A stretch of 64,000 nucleotides of DNA from Zygnema cylindricum (GCA_037447655.1 JBBHKE010001824.1:63941-127940); one strand, 5' to 3'. Shown: positions 11,590-22,570, numbered from the stretch's first letter. Numbers and translations are program-made. The notes: generated by a model from the sequence alone, not told the origin.

Positions 11590-11715
11590 CTTTGTTGTTG
11601 CTGCCACAATGGGAGTGGGAGTGGGAGAGGGAGAGGGAGTGGCGGCAGGAATGGGAGGAGGAACCTCAGTGGGAAGGGAAGGAGGGGTAGAGGAGCCCTC
11701 ACTAGTAGGCTCAAC
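11590..11715 (-). CDS. ELIP: ELIP, exon 2 (Pro/Ser/Thr-rich linker)
   Basis: 42 codons, acceptor GATCAG and donor AAAG|GTGAGG, phase 0 on both sides. It encodes a linker of the kind ELIPs have between transit peptide and helix 1: 'VEPTSEGSSTPPSLPTEVPP' followed by a repeated P-S-P-S-P-T-P-T segment. The P/S/T repeat is encoded by CCCTCTCCC-like hexamers resembling the non-coding pyrimidine repeats found throughout the window. Confidence 0.88.
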
Positions 11716-12233
11716 CTGATCCGTACAGAATCAACCAATGCAGTTAGTCCCAAGTCAAATATTGTAAACCTCAACTTTAAAATTTGTATTGGGAGCACTA
11801 AAAAAGCACATTTTAAATACTTTATACTTTAAAAATACATATATTTAAAATACATTATAATGCATATATTGACAATGCACATTTACAAAATAAATGTAAC
11901 TGCCTTTTTTGTCCTTATCACTCTCACCTCACATTTCAATGTCCGAAATGCCTCATATTCTATAATTATTCCATATATAAAATGATTTCTTCCATTTTAA
12001 TATTAAAATAATTTCACATTCTATCACATTCCCTGCTTTCTTTCTTCGAAATTCTGATACTTTTCCGAACAATGTCAATCTATCATTTAAAGATCTCATC
12101 TTCCCTTCCTTCCTCCCCTAAAATTATACCCCTGTAGGCTATTTTGATGAGGTGAGAATAGTAATTCCTGTATATTAATAGTAATTCTACCCCTGTAGGC
12201 TATTTTGCTGACGTGGCAGGAGCCAATTTCCAC

Positions 12234-12365
12234 CTGACATCTGATGGCTCCCTGTCGGCGCATTCCCATTGGCTGACATTTCACGGCAGCCGTACGGACA
12301 GAAGAAGATCGGAGAAGGGAGAGTCCGGTGACTCCGCTAGGCGACAAAGCAGCCATAGTTGCCAT
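12234..12365 (-). CDS. ELIP: ELIP, exon 1 (start and transit peptide)
   Basis: 44 codons from ATG at 12365 to donor CAG|GTGGAA, phase 0. The product begins 'MATMAALSPSGVTGLSLLRS' and is rich in S, A, R and small residues with no acidic residue, as expected of a plastid transit peptide. No other ATG lies on the minus strand between the candidate TATA box (12628-12633) and this start, supporting the choice. Intron 1 (11716-12233) contains a partial direct repeat around the word CCCTGTAGGCTATTTTG (about 12128 and 12192). Confidence 0.88.
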
Positions 12366-12489
12366 TTTAATTAATACTTTACAAAAAAAAAAAAAAAAAA
12401 AAAAAAAAAATGTATTTCAGATTATTTCTCACGAGGGATACGAAGAGGAATACGAAGCTGTTGAGATCTCAGGCAGAGATAGGAAAAGA

Positions 12490-12612
12490 TGACGTAAGCT
12501 GAGGACAGATCTGAATGACAAAGTGGAGGCGATGACGTCAGCTGAGACCAGATCTGAATGACAAAGAGGAAGAGATGACGTAAGCTGTGAATAAATCTGA
12601 ATGATGTGAGAT
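12490..12612 (-). promoter_or_regulatory. Three 43 bp tandem repeats with TGACGT boxes, ELIP leader/promoter
   Basis: TGACGTAA (12490), TGACGTCA (12533) and TGACGTAA (12576) are spaced by exactly 43 bases, each followed by an AGCTG...ATCTGAATGA block. TGACGT cores are bZIP (HY5/TGA-type) sites. If the TATA box at 12628-12633 is used, the repeats would be transcribed as 5' UTR; otherwise they are proximal promoter. Confidence 0.65.
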
Positions 12613-12627
12613 ATTATTCCTTGCGAC

Positions 12628-13043
12628 TTTATAAAGAGCTTCTCCAATTTTAACTTAGAAATTTTGTGGAACGGGTGGCTGCACTGGATCCACGTGGCAG
12701 AATCAGAGTCACACATTCCTAGGGAATGCAGTCACACGTGCGGGAGGTACACGTGGCACTGCGGCAAGTTCCTTAGAAAATGAACAAGAAACGGTTTTCT
12801 CTCCTCTTCTGGCGAAAGAAATTAGGGTTTGGGAGAAGCTCCCAACTCTGGCAAGGGGAGATTCATCCGTACGGATCCAAGAAATTTTGTACGGCTGTAC
12901 TACTGTACGTTGTTACAGCCACGTAAGGTAGACGAATGTTGCAGTCGAATCATACGTGTGGCTGAAAACGTAAGTCTGCCCCGGAATGTCCGGAACCATT
13001 AGGTCAAAACAGATGAACGGACATGATAATTTTTGAACACGTG
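12628..13043 (-). promoter_or_regulatory. ELIP core promoter: TATA box and four G-boxes
   Basis: On the minus strand TATAAA lies at 12628-12633. Perfect CACGTG G-boxes lie at 12691-12696, 12735-12740, 12750-12755 and 13038-13043; three of them are about 60-125 bases upstream of the TATA box. G-boxes are known HY5/PIF-type binding sites in light-induced ELIP promoters of land plants. Function here is inferred from position. Confidence 0.6.
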
Positions 13044-13402
13044 GCTGCAGGAGAGGGCAGTTCCAGCGACATTGGAAGTATCTGATCAAAGATTCAGAAG
13101 AGTATAAAGGTACGGACAGTACATACGGATGGAGGTTTTGAATTTGCAATTTTAAATTTTTAACGTAGTATTCGGGCAGGATTGCAGGAATCATAACTGT
13201 ACAGTATGCGTATAATACGAATATGCGGTAAACTTTTATGATGCAATAGAGAACACACGTTTTTCGCGTCAACCTGGCTGACGTCAGAGTGCATTAATGT
13301 CAACGTCATACTTAGAACAGGGTAGATTTGGTGTGGTTCGGTTCAAATTCGGCAAGATCAAACGAACTTCGTCGGGCGGCTCGAAATTTAAACCGATTTC
13401 AG

Positions 13403-14741
13403 TAGTGTTGTGTATCGAATGCCCTTTGCCGATATTCGATATGTACTTAGTTTTGGGTATCCGACAATATTTATATCGCTTCCATAAATTGAGAAGCTTA
13501 ATATCGCGATATTTTACCAATAAGTCAAATAATCCTATATATTTAAACCGCGATATATCGAAGCGACGTTGGGTTCCAAAAAAAAATCAAAAGCCGCACC
13601 CCCCCCAACCAGAGGTCGCAAACAATCAACCGAAACCGTGACCGACCGATAACCGACAGCCCGCGCCGGATCCGGAACAGATTCGGTTGCCAAATTTTGG
13701 GGGCCGGACGGTTGCGGGCGGTCGATTCACCAGAAAAAAAAAGTCGGTTACGGTCAATTAACCAAAAAACCAAAAGAAAATAAGATTTTTTACTGTCCAT
13801 ACAATCTAACAATATTGTACTTTGGACTCTTTGGTATTGTGGAAGTATGTGACATCATGATTAGCGTAGCAAATCTGACACGGTAGTAACACTATTCATT
13901 TCATAGTTCAAAAGTAGGTGAAGATAGGCCCATACAATATGCCTATTGTATGCAAAACATACAATATGACCTTAAAACCCATATTGTATTCGGACCTATT
14001 CGGACCAATTAAAACATTCTGACCAAAAATTGGACCAATTAAAACATTCTGACCAAAAAAAATTATTTGCACCGTCAGATTCGGACGATCGGACGGTCGC
14101 TGATCAAAGTAGCGATCTAGAAGATCACATGAAAAGCCCATAACACAACTTACGATAAAGGCGCTGACCAAAGGCCGACCATAAAAACGCCAACTTTTGA
14201 ACTATGATTCATTTCGCAAATCTTGGGGAACGCGACAAATCGTAATTATAGGCTTATTCATACGTCGAGAAAAACTAAGATTTTTTTTGTACTTTATCGG
14301 TTACGAGCAGGTGCGGTTAGTCGCGAGAAATCAAGTTTCGGTTAACTTTTATTTTCGTAAACGCCGGTCGGTTAACGGTTAACAATTTTGGAGCGTGACA
14401 TAACCCGATCAAGCGCTGGTTACTCAGATTTTGAAAAAAAAAACTGTCGGTTTCGGTTATGTAAATTTTTCACTTTTGCGACCTCTGCCCCAACCCCCAC
14501 ACCTCCCCTCCGTGGCGCGCCCCAAACCGTCGTGGGGGAGGATGGGGAGGGGGAGGGGGAGGTAGGGTTCTTACGAAAGATTTACCGTACTAAAAGGGTA
14601 CAAACCCCCACCTCCAACCAAATATATCGTGATTTTTTTTTTTAATCCCAACGCGGTATATCGTGCCCTTTAACTGTTCGATACTTGATAAATCGAATGT
14701 CAAATTTATAACGATAATTTTTTACCCAATACACAACACAA
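13403..14741. mobile_element. hAT-like family 1 element, interrupted by a family 2 element
   Basis: Ends TAGTGTTGTGTATCG and CAATACACAACACAA, with a perfect 8 bp duplication GATTTCAG at 13395-13402 and 14742-14749. It matches the copy at 7980 in its TATCG-rich arms and its C-run/GTGGCGC/G-run core. Removing the nested 878 bp element restores a ~460 bp MITE. Confidence 0.88.
13610..14487. mobile_element. hAT-like family 2 element nested in family 1
   Basis: Ends CAGAGGTCGCAAA and TTTGCGACCTCTG are inverted repeats. Both flanks read CCCCAAC, a probable but slightly blurred duplication in a C-run. Subterminal sequence is rich in GACCG/CCGAAACCG words. A second copy lies at 44903-45533. No transposase is seen. 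Confidence 0.82.
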
Positions 14742-14749
14742 GATTTCAG

Positions 14750-15690
14750 ACTGTTTAGTTTGGGTCGAATGAGTTTCAAGGCTAGCTGAACCGAGACGAG
14801 TGAGAGTGTGTGTCATACTACAAGTTTGAAACACATGGAAAACCCTCTAGTTGCAGCAAGGTTGGGCACGTGTGAAATCTTTTGACGTCACACAAAATGA
14901 GAGACTGCAAGGTGGCCCGAACCCATAGTATGGATATTTTTCATTTGCTTTAACATTTCGGCGTTGTCTAGTATATTAACGTCGCGGAAAGAATATATAA
15001 AGGTGTTGTCTATCAATGGAACATGTTTACTTGAGGGAAATGTACGGATGAGCGTGAGAGAACTAGAACAATAATACCCATCAAAGTTTTAACGAGAGTG
15101 GAAATGTACGTAAAACGAGCCTGCGCGGTACCACGTCGAGTACAAAAAATGTCAACCAATCAAAAGAAGCAAGACGAAGGGGTGAGCTTTTCAAACTTGT
15201 CGGTTCTTAGAGCAAATTGATACATTATAACGCAAAAAAACAAAAGGTGGGGCTCCATCAAGCTAAAAGTGAGGTTGTTTACTAAAATCTATGCTTTTTG
15301 GTACCAAGTGTATTTTTTTTTTTTAAACAAAAAAGGTTTATTAAAGATTCAGCAAGATTCTCTAAACTTTGGTGCGACAAATTCGATTGTTTGATTTTGT
15401 GTTTTTGAAGCAAATGCTCATTCTATCCAATGTCATTTACAATTCGTACACTTGGAAATAAAATATATGACCCATGGCAGACGAACGATGTCGACGTAAT
15501 TTTGACAAAAGACATGTGCCTTCAGATAGCGTGGATTCAAAACCACATAAATTGACGAAAAAACTTTGTTCGAGCATATCTTTTCACACTTCTTTTGGCA
15601 TCTATTGACCTTCGCAGAAAAAAAAACTTTGCGTTTAAATAATAATAAACCAATTAAAACAGTAATAAGCTACGACGTACAAATATTTAA
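14750..15690. other. No gene seen
   Basis: No recognisable coding or RNA feature. Confidence 0.4.
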
Positions 15691-18287
15691 ATTTAATACG
15701 ATATCACAAATCCATGTAGGAAGATCGTCTAGATGTCCATCTGATGCACTTCTATGTATTCTGTTGCCGCCATACTGAGAAGTATCCGAACAGAGGGAAA
15801 CCTGACGATCGGAGCAAAAGTCTCCTCGTAGTCAATTCCCTCTTTCTGGGTAAATCTTTTCTCCACTAACCGAGCCTTGTAGCGCTCAATGGTGTTGTCC
15901 GAGTTAAGTTTCAATTTGAATACCCACTTACACCCGATTGACTTCCTATAAAGGGGACAGTCCACCAATTCTCACATATTGGCTACCATAATCGAAGCAC
16001 TCTCCTCATTAATAATTGTCTTCCACCGGTTCCACTCAAGACATTTCATCGCCTCACCATAAGTCTGGGGTTCATCGGGATGAGACAGTTTTGTAACCTT
16101 GTTGTGAACTTGTTTCTCTTGCAGTATTTTAATGCTTCTCCTTCCACCCTCAAATTTTGATGTCGGAATGGATGGCTCTCGTGGATTTTTTCGAACTGTT
16201 TCGACTTCTCGCCTATCCCTCGATTCCGGGTCTATTTCCACCACGTCTTCCGCTTCGGTTGGAGTTAGCACTAGAGGTTCTACGGATGAATCCTCTTCGG
16301 TTTGATTTGTACCTCGAAGATCATCGTCTTTTTCGAAAACTTGGATAATTAAGAAGCTAGAGTCATCCTAATTTTCTGACTCAAATCTTATTTTGACTGT
16401 CTTTATATTCTTAAAATGATCTATAGATTTCCCTTCATCCATCACCACTAGATGCATACTAGGATTATATCTTCTCTCTTGAGATCATAGAATCTATATC
16501 CTTTTACATCTTCATCATATCCTAGCAGATATCATGGTTTTCCTTTCATATCCAACTTCCAATTTCACGATCTGTGTCTAAGCTGAATACTTGACTACCG
16601 AAAACTTTAAGTGTGAAACACCTGGTTTTCGGCCGGTCCATCTCTTATAAGGAGTTTGGCCTTTTATTGCTGAGGTAAAAACTTTATTCTTGAGATAATT
16701 TGCAAAGTTCATAGTTTCGGCCCAATCTCTTTCATATCTTTTTATCTGAGAGCATACTCCTTGCACTATCACTTAGTATTCTATTTAACCTCTCGACTAC
16801 ACCATTCTGTTTAAAATTTCAAGAATTGTCTTTTGTTGCACTCTATCTTCTCTCAGAAAATCCTCAAACTGATTGGAGGTATACTCACCCCCATTATCTT
16901 TCCTTACTCTCTTAATTGGGGTTTCATAGAGTTTCTCACTCCATGCCGTATATTCCTTAAAAACCTATAGGGCCTTTGATTTATTTTTCAAAAAATACAC
17001 TCTAGAGTATCGAAACTAATCGCCAGTGCTTGTCATCATAAACCTTTTATCACCGGGTGAGGGCACTCTGGCCGGTCCCCAAATATCTGTAGGTACCAAG
17101 TCTATCACTTTTTCTCTTATATAAGTGGCTTTCTTTGGGGAAGAGTAACTTGTGTGCCTTACCTTGAGCACAACCACTACAGTCACTTAGGTTTTCATTT
17201 TCTCTGAACTCAATTCCTTCCACTATTCCAATCTTTTTCATTTTTTTAACTTATATCTAAATGCACATGGCCAAGCCTCTTATGACACAACATGATATGA
17301 TGAACACCAGCATAGTAAAGTTTGTTCTTTTCATTGCTTTAATTCAACCTAAACATTCTTTGGCTACCTTTTTCAGTAGTGAAATAAACTTCCTCCTCAA
17401 AGGTAGCAGTAAAGGTTCCCTTCCTAGTGCTATTAACAAAACCCTTATCATCTAACATAGGCGTTAAGATGAGGTTATTTTTTTACTTTGTAATAAACAA
17501 CACATCGAAGAATATCACTATGGATGTCTTTCCCTCCACTAAGACTTTCAGATCTACCGATCCTACCATAGTACTAGTACTCACCCATCCCCATACCCTA
17601 CTGTGGGAATCTTTCTCATCTTAGTGAACAGGTGTTTATCCTCACACATGTGCATAGAGGCACCGGATTCCACAATCTAACCTCGTTCACCTTTCAAACC
17701 TCCAAAAGCACATTTATGCTTTCGAGGAATTTCGACCTCGGTCTTTGCCTACAACTCCTCATCCAGTAAGAGCTCACCGTCCTCGTCCTCGTATCCTCCT
17801 CGTGAATCTGAGTCACAAGAGCCTTTTTCTTTCCTCTTTGATGTCCACCGATCTGCCCCTCCTTTAATCGAAGTTCCGTTAGCTTAGTGCACTCCGCCAT
17901 ATAGTGCCCTGGATTCTTACAAAAATGACACAAACCTTTGGGAGCCTTTGGTCCAAACTCTTAAGTCTAATTTTTTTGCCCCCCCCTCCATAATTTTTGA
18001 CCGGTTTCCTAGAATCGTTGTTCCTCCAATCGGTCTCATCTACGAAGGCTTGCCCACTCTTACTTCCCCTTCGGGTCTCAATCTTGTTCTCCCGAATGAG
18101 AATCATCCCTACCACTGAATTCCATATCCACCTTGAGTCTTGCAAGTCCAACACACAGTTAATTATATCCTCGAACTAATCTGCTAACTTCATGAGCAAA
18201 CATTTAACCTTCATCTTTTCGGTTTCAACTTGTCCGGCACTTTCTAGCTCCATGAAAAGTGTTGCGATCTCATTACAAAAATCCAAC
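15690..18287 (-). mobile_element. Truncated Ty1/Copia gag-pol, degenerate
   Basis: On the minus strand, in order: gag (18287 to about 17940), a CCHC zinc knuckle 'CHFCKNPGHYMAEC' (about 17890-17933), a GAG-pre-integrase piece 'CSGCAQGKAHKLLFPK' (about 17140-17190), integrase pieces 'WAETMNFANYLKNKVF' (about 16680-16740) and 'LLGYDEDVKGYRFYDL' (about 16485-16530), then the reverse transcriptase start 'CKWVFKLKLNSDNTIERYKA' to 'YEETFAPIVRFPSVRILLSM' and 'HQMDI' followed by TAG. Reading frames are broken by stops and frameshifts. It ends before the RT catalytic YVDD motif, has no LTRs of its own, and its gag is cut by the LTR at 18288. It is dead. Confidence 0.92.
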
Positions 18288-18771
18288 TGTGAAAGAGGCA
18301 ACAATACACCACAACACGTCACAGTGCACAGCGGAAAACACCAAGGATCTTCCCGTAGCAACAGCAGGAGCACACGGAACTCACAGACAAGGTTGCGCTT
18401 TATTACATGAGAGAGAGTACAAGGTTGCGCTAACTGTGTAGGTCTACTTGAGGTCTCATTCAGTAGGTCTTACTCGACTATTTAAACTAACTAACTGCTA
18501 GTAAACCTAGTACTATACAGCTGTACAGGTGGACCTTCACGGTCAACCGAGATCTATCCAAAACTTCCTTCTAGAACTATACAACTCAATCTATATTCTG
18601 CGGCGTTGGTATGCTGCGCTGCTACGCTGCTGCGCTACTAAGTTGCTACGCCGCTAAGTTGCTATGCTGCTATGCTGCGCTGGTTTGGAATCGCAGCTGC
18701 GCTGCTCTGGAATCGCAACTATAGCAGCCTAGCCCTAGCCACTAAGTACCCAATTCTGTAACCCTGTTACA
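18288..18771 (-). repeat. LTR copy 1 (484 bp)
   Basis: Bounded by TG...CA ends. Read on the minus strand it starts TGTAACAGGGTTACAGAATT and ends in the CACAGTTGG region. It is highly similar to 19366-19883 and, inverted, to 21265-21762. It carries GCTGC/GCAGC-type clusters. The 5' neighbour in this orientation is an ORF followed by a purine-rich TTAGTGGGAGGCA, typical of the tract before a 3' LTR. Confidence 0.85.
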
Positions 18772-18816
18772 CTGCCTCCCACTAAGGATTCAGCGTCCCG
18801 CTGAACTTTGATTGAC

Positions 18817-19308
18817 TCAGGGAAACTGCAAATGTCGGAGTATGTCATATGTTTCCTCGCGATTCTCTTCGAACTCTTGGCGAAGGGCGTCGAGTTGATT
18901 TTGGAGCTGTTCACATCGGGTCTCCAATAACGCGATGTGATGATCTGCAGCTGCCAACCGCCGCCGAGTGATTCGTTCCCGAACCTGATCTTCCCCTTCC
19001 TCAACCTCGGGTACTTCGGGTCGCGGTGGAACGTCCGCCGGTGCAGGCTCCTCGGGTTCCGGAATCCGGGGTTCTTCAGGATCAGTTACTGGGGAAACTT
19101 CCTCCGCTTCTTCGTCCGCCGGTTTCAACCGAGGTACCTTCCGTAATATAAAAGACTCGTGTTTCCTTGCAGCTCGAGCCCGCTGCAGAGCATTTTTTCG
19201 AGCCAACTTGAGTACCCGCACCTCAGGGGTGACCTCCGCTCTAGAGATGATGTCGTAGAGGCGGACATCCCACGGGTGATAATGACGGAGTAACCCGGGG
19301 AACATCAA
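18817..19308 (-). pseudogene. LTR-element ORF, copy 1 (N-terminus cut)
   Basis: 163 visible residues of an unrecognised retroelement protein. 'VPGLLRHYH'-type start, a basic segment 'RKNALQRARAARKH', a long Pro/Glu-rich acidic linker, then a predicted coiled coil 'HHIALLETRCEQLQNQLDAL' ending '..LQFP' and stop. It stops about 45 bases before LTR copy 1. It is cut on its 5' side by LTR copy 2, where homologous sequence resumes as the 5' half in the next copy. I cannot assign it to gag, pol or env. Confidence 0.7.
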
Positions 19309-19365
19309 TCTTGTACGTGTAGTTGTCCTCTACCACTTCCACGAACGGTAAAGCGTTAGGGTTTA

Positions 19366-19883
19366 TGTAAAAGAGGTAGCAACACCCCACACTATGTCAC
19401 AATGCACAGCGGAAAACACCAAGGACCTCCCCGTAGCAACAGCAGGAGCACACAGAACTCGCAGACAGGGTTGGGCTTTGTTAATTGAAAAGAGAGTACA
19501 AGATTGCGCTAGCTGCGTAAGTCTATTTCAGGTCTACTTCCGGTGCCCTATTCACTAGGTCTACCTGTCTATTTAAACTAGCTAACTGCTGGTCAACTTA
19601 GTACTATATAGCTGTACACGTGGACCTTCGCGGCCAATCCAAGATCTATCAAACTTCCTTCTAGAACTATACAGTTCAATCTACACAATTGCGGCGTTGC
19701 TATGCTGCGCTGCTACGCCGCTGCGCTACTAGTTGCTACGCCGCTAAGTTGCTATGCTGCTATGCTGTGCTGGTCTGGAATCATAGCTGCGGTGCTCTGG
19801 AATCGCAACTGCGGTGCTCTGAAATCGCAACTATAGGAGCCTAGCCCTGGCTACTAAGTACCCAATTTTGTAACCCTGTTACA
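19366..19883 (-). repeat. LTR copy 2 (518 bp)
   Basis: On the minus strand it starts TGTAACAGGGTTACAAAATT and ends CTACCTCTTTTACA. It lies between two copies of the same internal ORF, all on the minus strand, giving a tandem LTR-ORF-LTR-ORF arrangement. Confidence 0.88.
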
Positions 19884-19928
19884 ATGCCTCCCACTAAGGA
19901 TTCAGCGTCCCGCTGAACTTTGGTTGAG

Positions 19929-21010
19929 TCAGGGAAACTGCAGTTGCCGGAGTATGTCATATGTTTCCTCGCGATACTCTTCGAACTCCTGGCGAAGGAC
20001 GTCGAGTTGATTTTGGAGCTGTTCACATCGGGTCTCCAATAGCGCGATGTGACGATCTGCAGCTGCCAACCGGCGCCGAGTAATTCGTTCCCGAACCTGA
20101 TTTTCCCCTTCCTCAACCTCGGGTACTTCGGGTCGCGGCGGAACGTCCGCCGGTGCAGGCTCCTCGGGTGCCGGAATCCTGGGTTCTTCGGGTTCAGCCA
20201 CTAAAGAAGCTTCCTCTGGTTCCTCGTCCGCCGGTTCCCACCGAGGTACCTTTCGTAATTTGAAGGACACGTGTTTCCTTGCTGCTCGAGCCCGCTGCAA
20301 AGCATTCCTTCGAGCCAGCTTGAGTACTCGCACCTCAGGGGTGACTTCCGCTCGAGAGATGATGTCGTGGAGGAGGAAATCCCACAGGTGATAATGGCGA
20401 AGTAACCCGGGAACATCAATTCTGTACCTGTAGTTTTCCTCTACCACCTCTACGAACGGTAAGGTGTGAGGATTCTGTGCACATAGCCTTTATGATTATT
20501 CCCCAGGTCCTTGGTCCGCATGAAATTCCACGCTGGGTGTGACGGAACGTTGGTAGGGATGTGGATAGGATCTCCAGGCTTCCCTATACGCCATTCTTTG
20601 GGCCACTCTGAGGGGTCCCTATAAAACCTTTTGGCGAAGCTGAAGGCGAGGTCCGGATGCTGGGTGTCGACCGATAGTGGGAAGAGGTAGTCGGGAATTT
20701 CCTCTCCCTTTTCACTCTCCTCCTCCGAATTTCTTCGGTTTTCGCGGAAGAGAAACACATCATCACCACTGGGGTATTGTTCCTCCGCCTTCCTCTCCGC
20801 GCTTTCAGACGACTGCTCGTCTGGAGTGCTCTCCTTGTTTGGGTCCCGCGTCACCTCCAGATCTAAGGCGCGCTCCTCAATTGGCGGAGGCGTTGGTTCG
20901 CGTTCCGGCTCCTCCGCCTCCGACAGCTCATGATCTGCTTGAAGTTCCTGATCACCTTCCCGCGTTGGGGTGTATTCAGGGTCCTGTGAGTTCTCTGACC
21001 CCTGTGAGTC
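19929..21010 (-). pseudogene. LTR-element ORF, copy 2 (most complete)
   Basis: The open frame can be followed from about 21010 down to 20450 and, after one frameshift/stop near 20447-20455, to 19929. The first half is acidic and Pro/Glu/Ser-rich ('DQELQADHELSEAEEPERE'), then comes a globular part ('SFAKRFYRDPSEWPKEWRI', 'IPTNVPSHPAWNFMRTKDLG'), then 'VEENYRYRIDVPGLLRHYH', a basic helix, a Pro/Glu linker and a coiled coil ending 'YDILRQLQFP'. About 350 residues in total. No zinc knuckle, protease, RT or integrase is visible. It may be a gag-like protein of a non-autonomous LTR element or an extra ORF upstream of a 3' LTR. Confidence 0.65.
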
Positions 21011-21031
21011 CGCAGCAAACCGAAGTACCCA

Positions 21032-21219
21032 TGGAGGAAGCGGAAAATCAGGTTCGGGAACGAATTACTCGGCGGCGGTTGGCAGCTGCAGATCGTCACA
21101 TCGCGTTACTGGAGACCCGATGTGAACAGCTCCAACATCAACTCGACGTCCTTCGCCAGGAGTTCGAGGAGTATCGTGAAGAAACATACGACATACTCCG
21201 GCAACTGCAGTTTCCCTGA
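21032..21219 (+). pseudogene. LTR-element ORF, copy 3 (3' end only, inverted)
   Basis: Plus-strand fragment beginning near 'MEEAENQVRERITRRRLAAA' and ending 'YDILRQLQFP' with TGA. It is over 90% similar to the ends of copies 1 and 2 but in opposite orientation, followed by the same purine-rich tract and LTR copy 3. Its upstream half is replaced by the antisense of copy 2's 5' region, so 21010-21030 marks an inversion junction. Confidence 0.7.
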
Positions 21220-21264
21220 CTCCATCAAAGTTCAGCGGGACGCTGAATCCTTAGTGGAAGGCAC

Positions 21265-21762
21265 TGTAACAGGGTTACAGAATTGGGTACTTAGTAGTTA
21301 GGGCTAGGCTGCTATAGTTGCGATTTTAGAGCAGCGCAGCTGCGATTCCAGACCAGCGCAGCATAGCAGCATAGCAACTTAGCGGCGTAGCAACTAGTAG
21401 CGCAGCGGTGTAGCAGAGCAGCATAGCAACGCCGCAATTGTGTCGATTGAACTGTATAGTTCTAGAAGGAAGTTTGGATAGATCTTGGATTGGCCGCGAA
21501 GGTCCACGTGTACAGCTATATAGTACTAAGTTGACCAGCAGTTAGGTAGTTTAAATAGACAGGTAGACCTAGTGAATAGGGCACCGGAAGTAGACCTGAA
21601 ATAGACTTACGCAGCTAGCTCAATCTTGTACTCTCTTTTCAATTAACAAAGCCCAACCCTTTCTGCGAGTTCTGTGTGCTCCTGCTGTTGCTACGGGGAG
21701 GTCCCTTGGTGTTTTCCGTTGTGCATTGTGACATAGTGTGGGGTGTTGCTACCTCTTTTACA
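21265..21762 (+). repeat. LTR copy 3 (498 bp, inverted)
   Basis: Starts TGTAACAGGGTTACAGAATT and ends CTACCTCTTTTACA on the plus strand. With the ORF end before it, it forms an inverted repeat of about 730 bases with 19366-20120. Confidence 0.88.
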
Positions 21763-21847
21763 CTAATTATTGCGATGGTTGCGCCACTGCGATTCGCCCC
21801 CTTTGTTGCGGCTGCTGCGATTGCCCCTCCGGTAAAGCTGAGAGTCC

Positions 21848-22570
21848 TCACTCTGCAGAAACCGGCGCAAGCAACTCCGGGGAATGCAGATCCCCCTCGT
21901 CCACCCAAGAGTCGTCCTCAGCACCGTAACCCTTCCAACGCACCAAGTATTGGGTGGAGTTAGAATTCCGAGAGCGACGTGACTTAAGGATCTCTTCTAC
22001 CTCATACTTGTCTGAGGTACCTTGAACGGGTGGTAGAGGAGTATGTTGTCGTCGGTTAGGGAACACCGAATCAGGATCACGGAATGGTTTAAGGAGGGAA
22101 ACATGGAAAACATTGTGGATATGCCAGTCCGTCGGGATATCCAACCTGTAAGCGACGTCGCCCACACGGGACAGAATTGTGAACGGGCGCGTGAACTTTG
22201 GTGCTAACTTTTTAGAGAGGGCTCCCGGGCAAGGAGAGGTTTGCCATATTAAGGCGAACCTTGTCCCCCACACAGAAGACGATTTCCTTCCGGTGAGCGT
22301 CCGCCTGCGACTTTTGGCGATCCTTTGCCAGTTGGAGCGCCTTGGCCGCCTTTTCCAGGTTGTCTTACAACGTCTTGGCAAAGTCTAAAGCAGCCGGTGT
22401 TTCGCAGTCCGCTACCAATAAAGTGTGGGGAAGAGTGGGTTGTCGTCCATTGAGGGAGAAAGGCGTAGCATTTGTTGACGAGTGGACTGCACTGTTGTAT
22501 GCTACTTCGATTGCCGTTAAATGGTCCACCCAATCCGTTTGGTGCACCGAGACATAAGCCCGCTGTGGAA
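21848..22570 (-). mobile_element. Ty3/Gypsy chromovirus integrase end with chromodomain
   Basis: On the minus strand: integrase C-terminal segment 'TDWVDHLTAIEVAYNSAVH' and 'NATPFSLNGRQPTLP', then after a frameshift near 22270-22380 'LAPKFTRPFTILSRVGDVAY' and 'NVFHVSLLKPF', then a chromodomain with 'YEVEEILKSR' and 'YLVRWKGYGAEDDSWVDE', ending TGA at 21848. The rest of gag-pol is missing upstream. It abuts LTR copy 3, but I cannot show that the LTR belongs to it. Confidence 0.92.
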
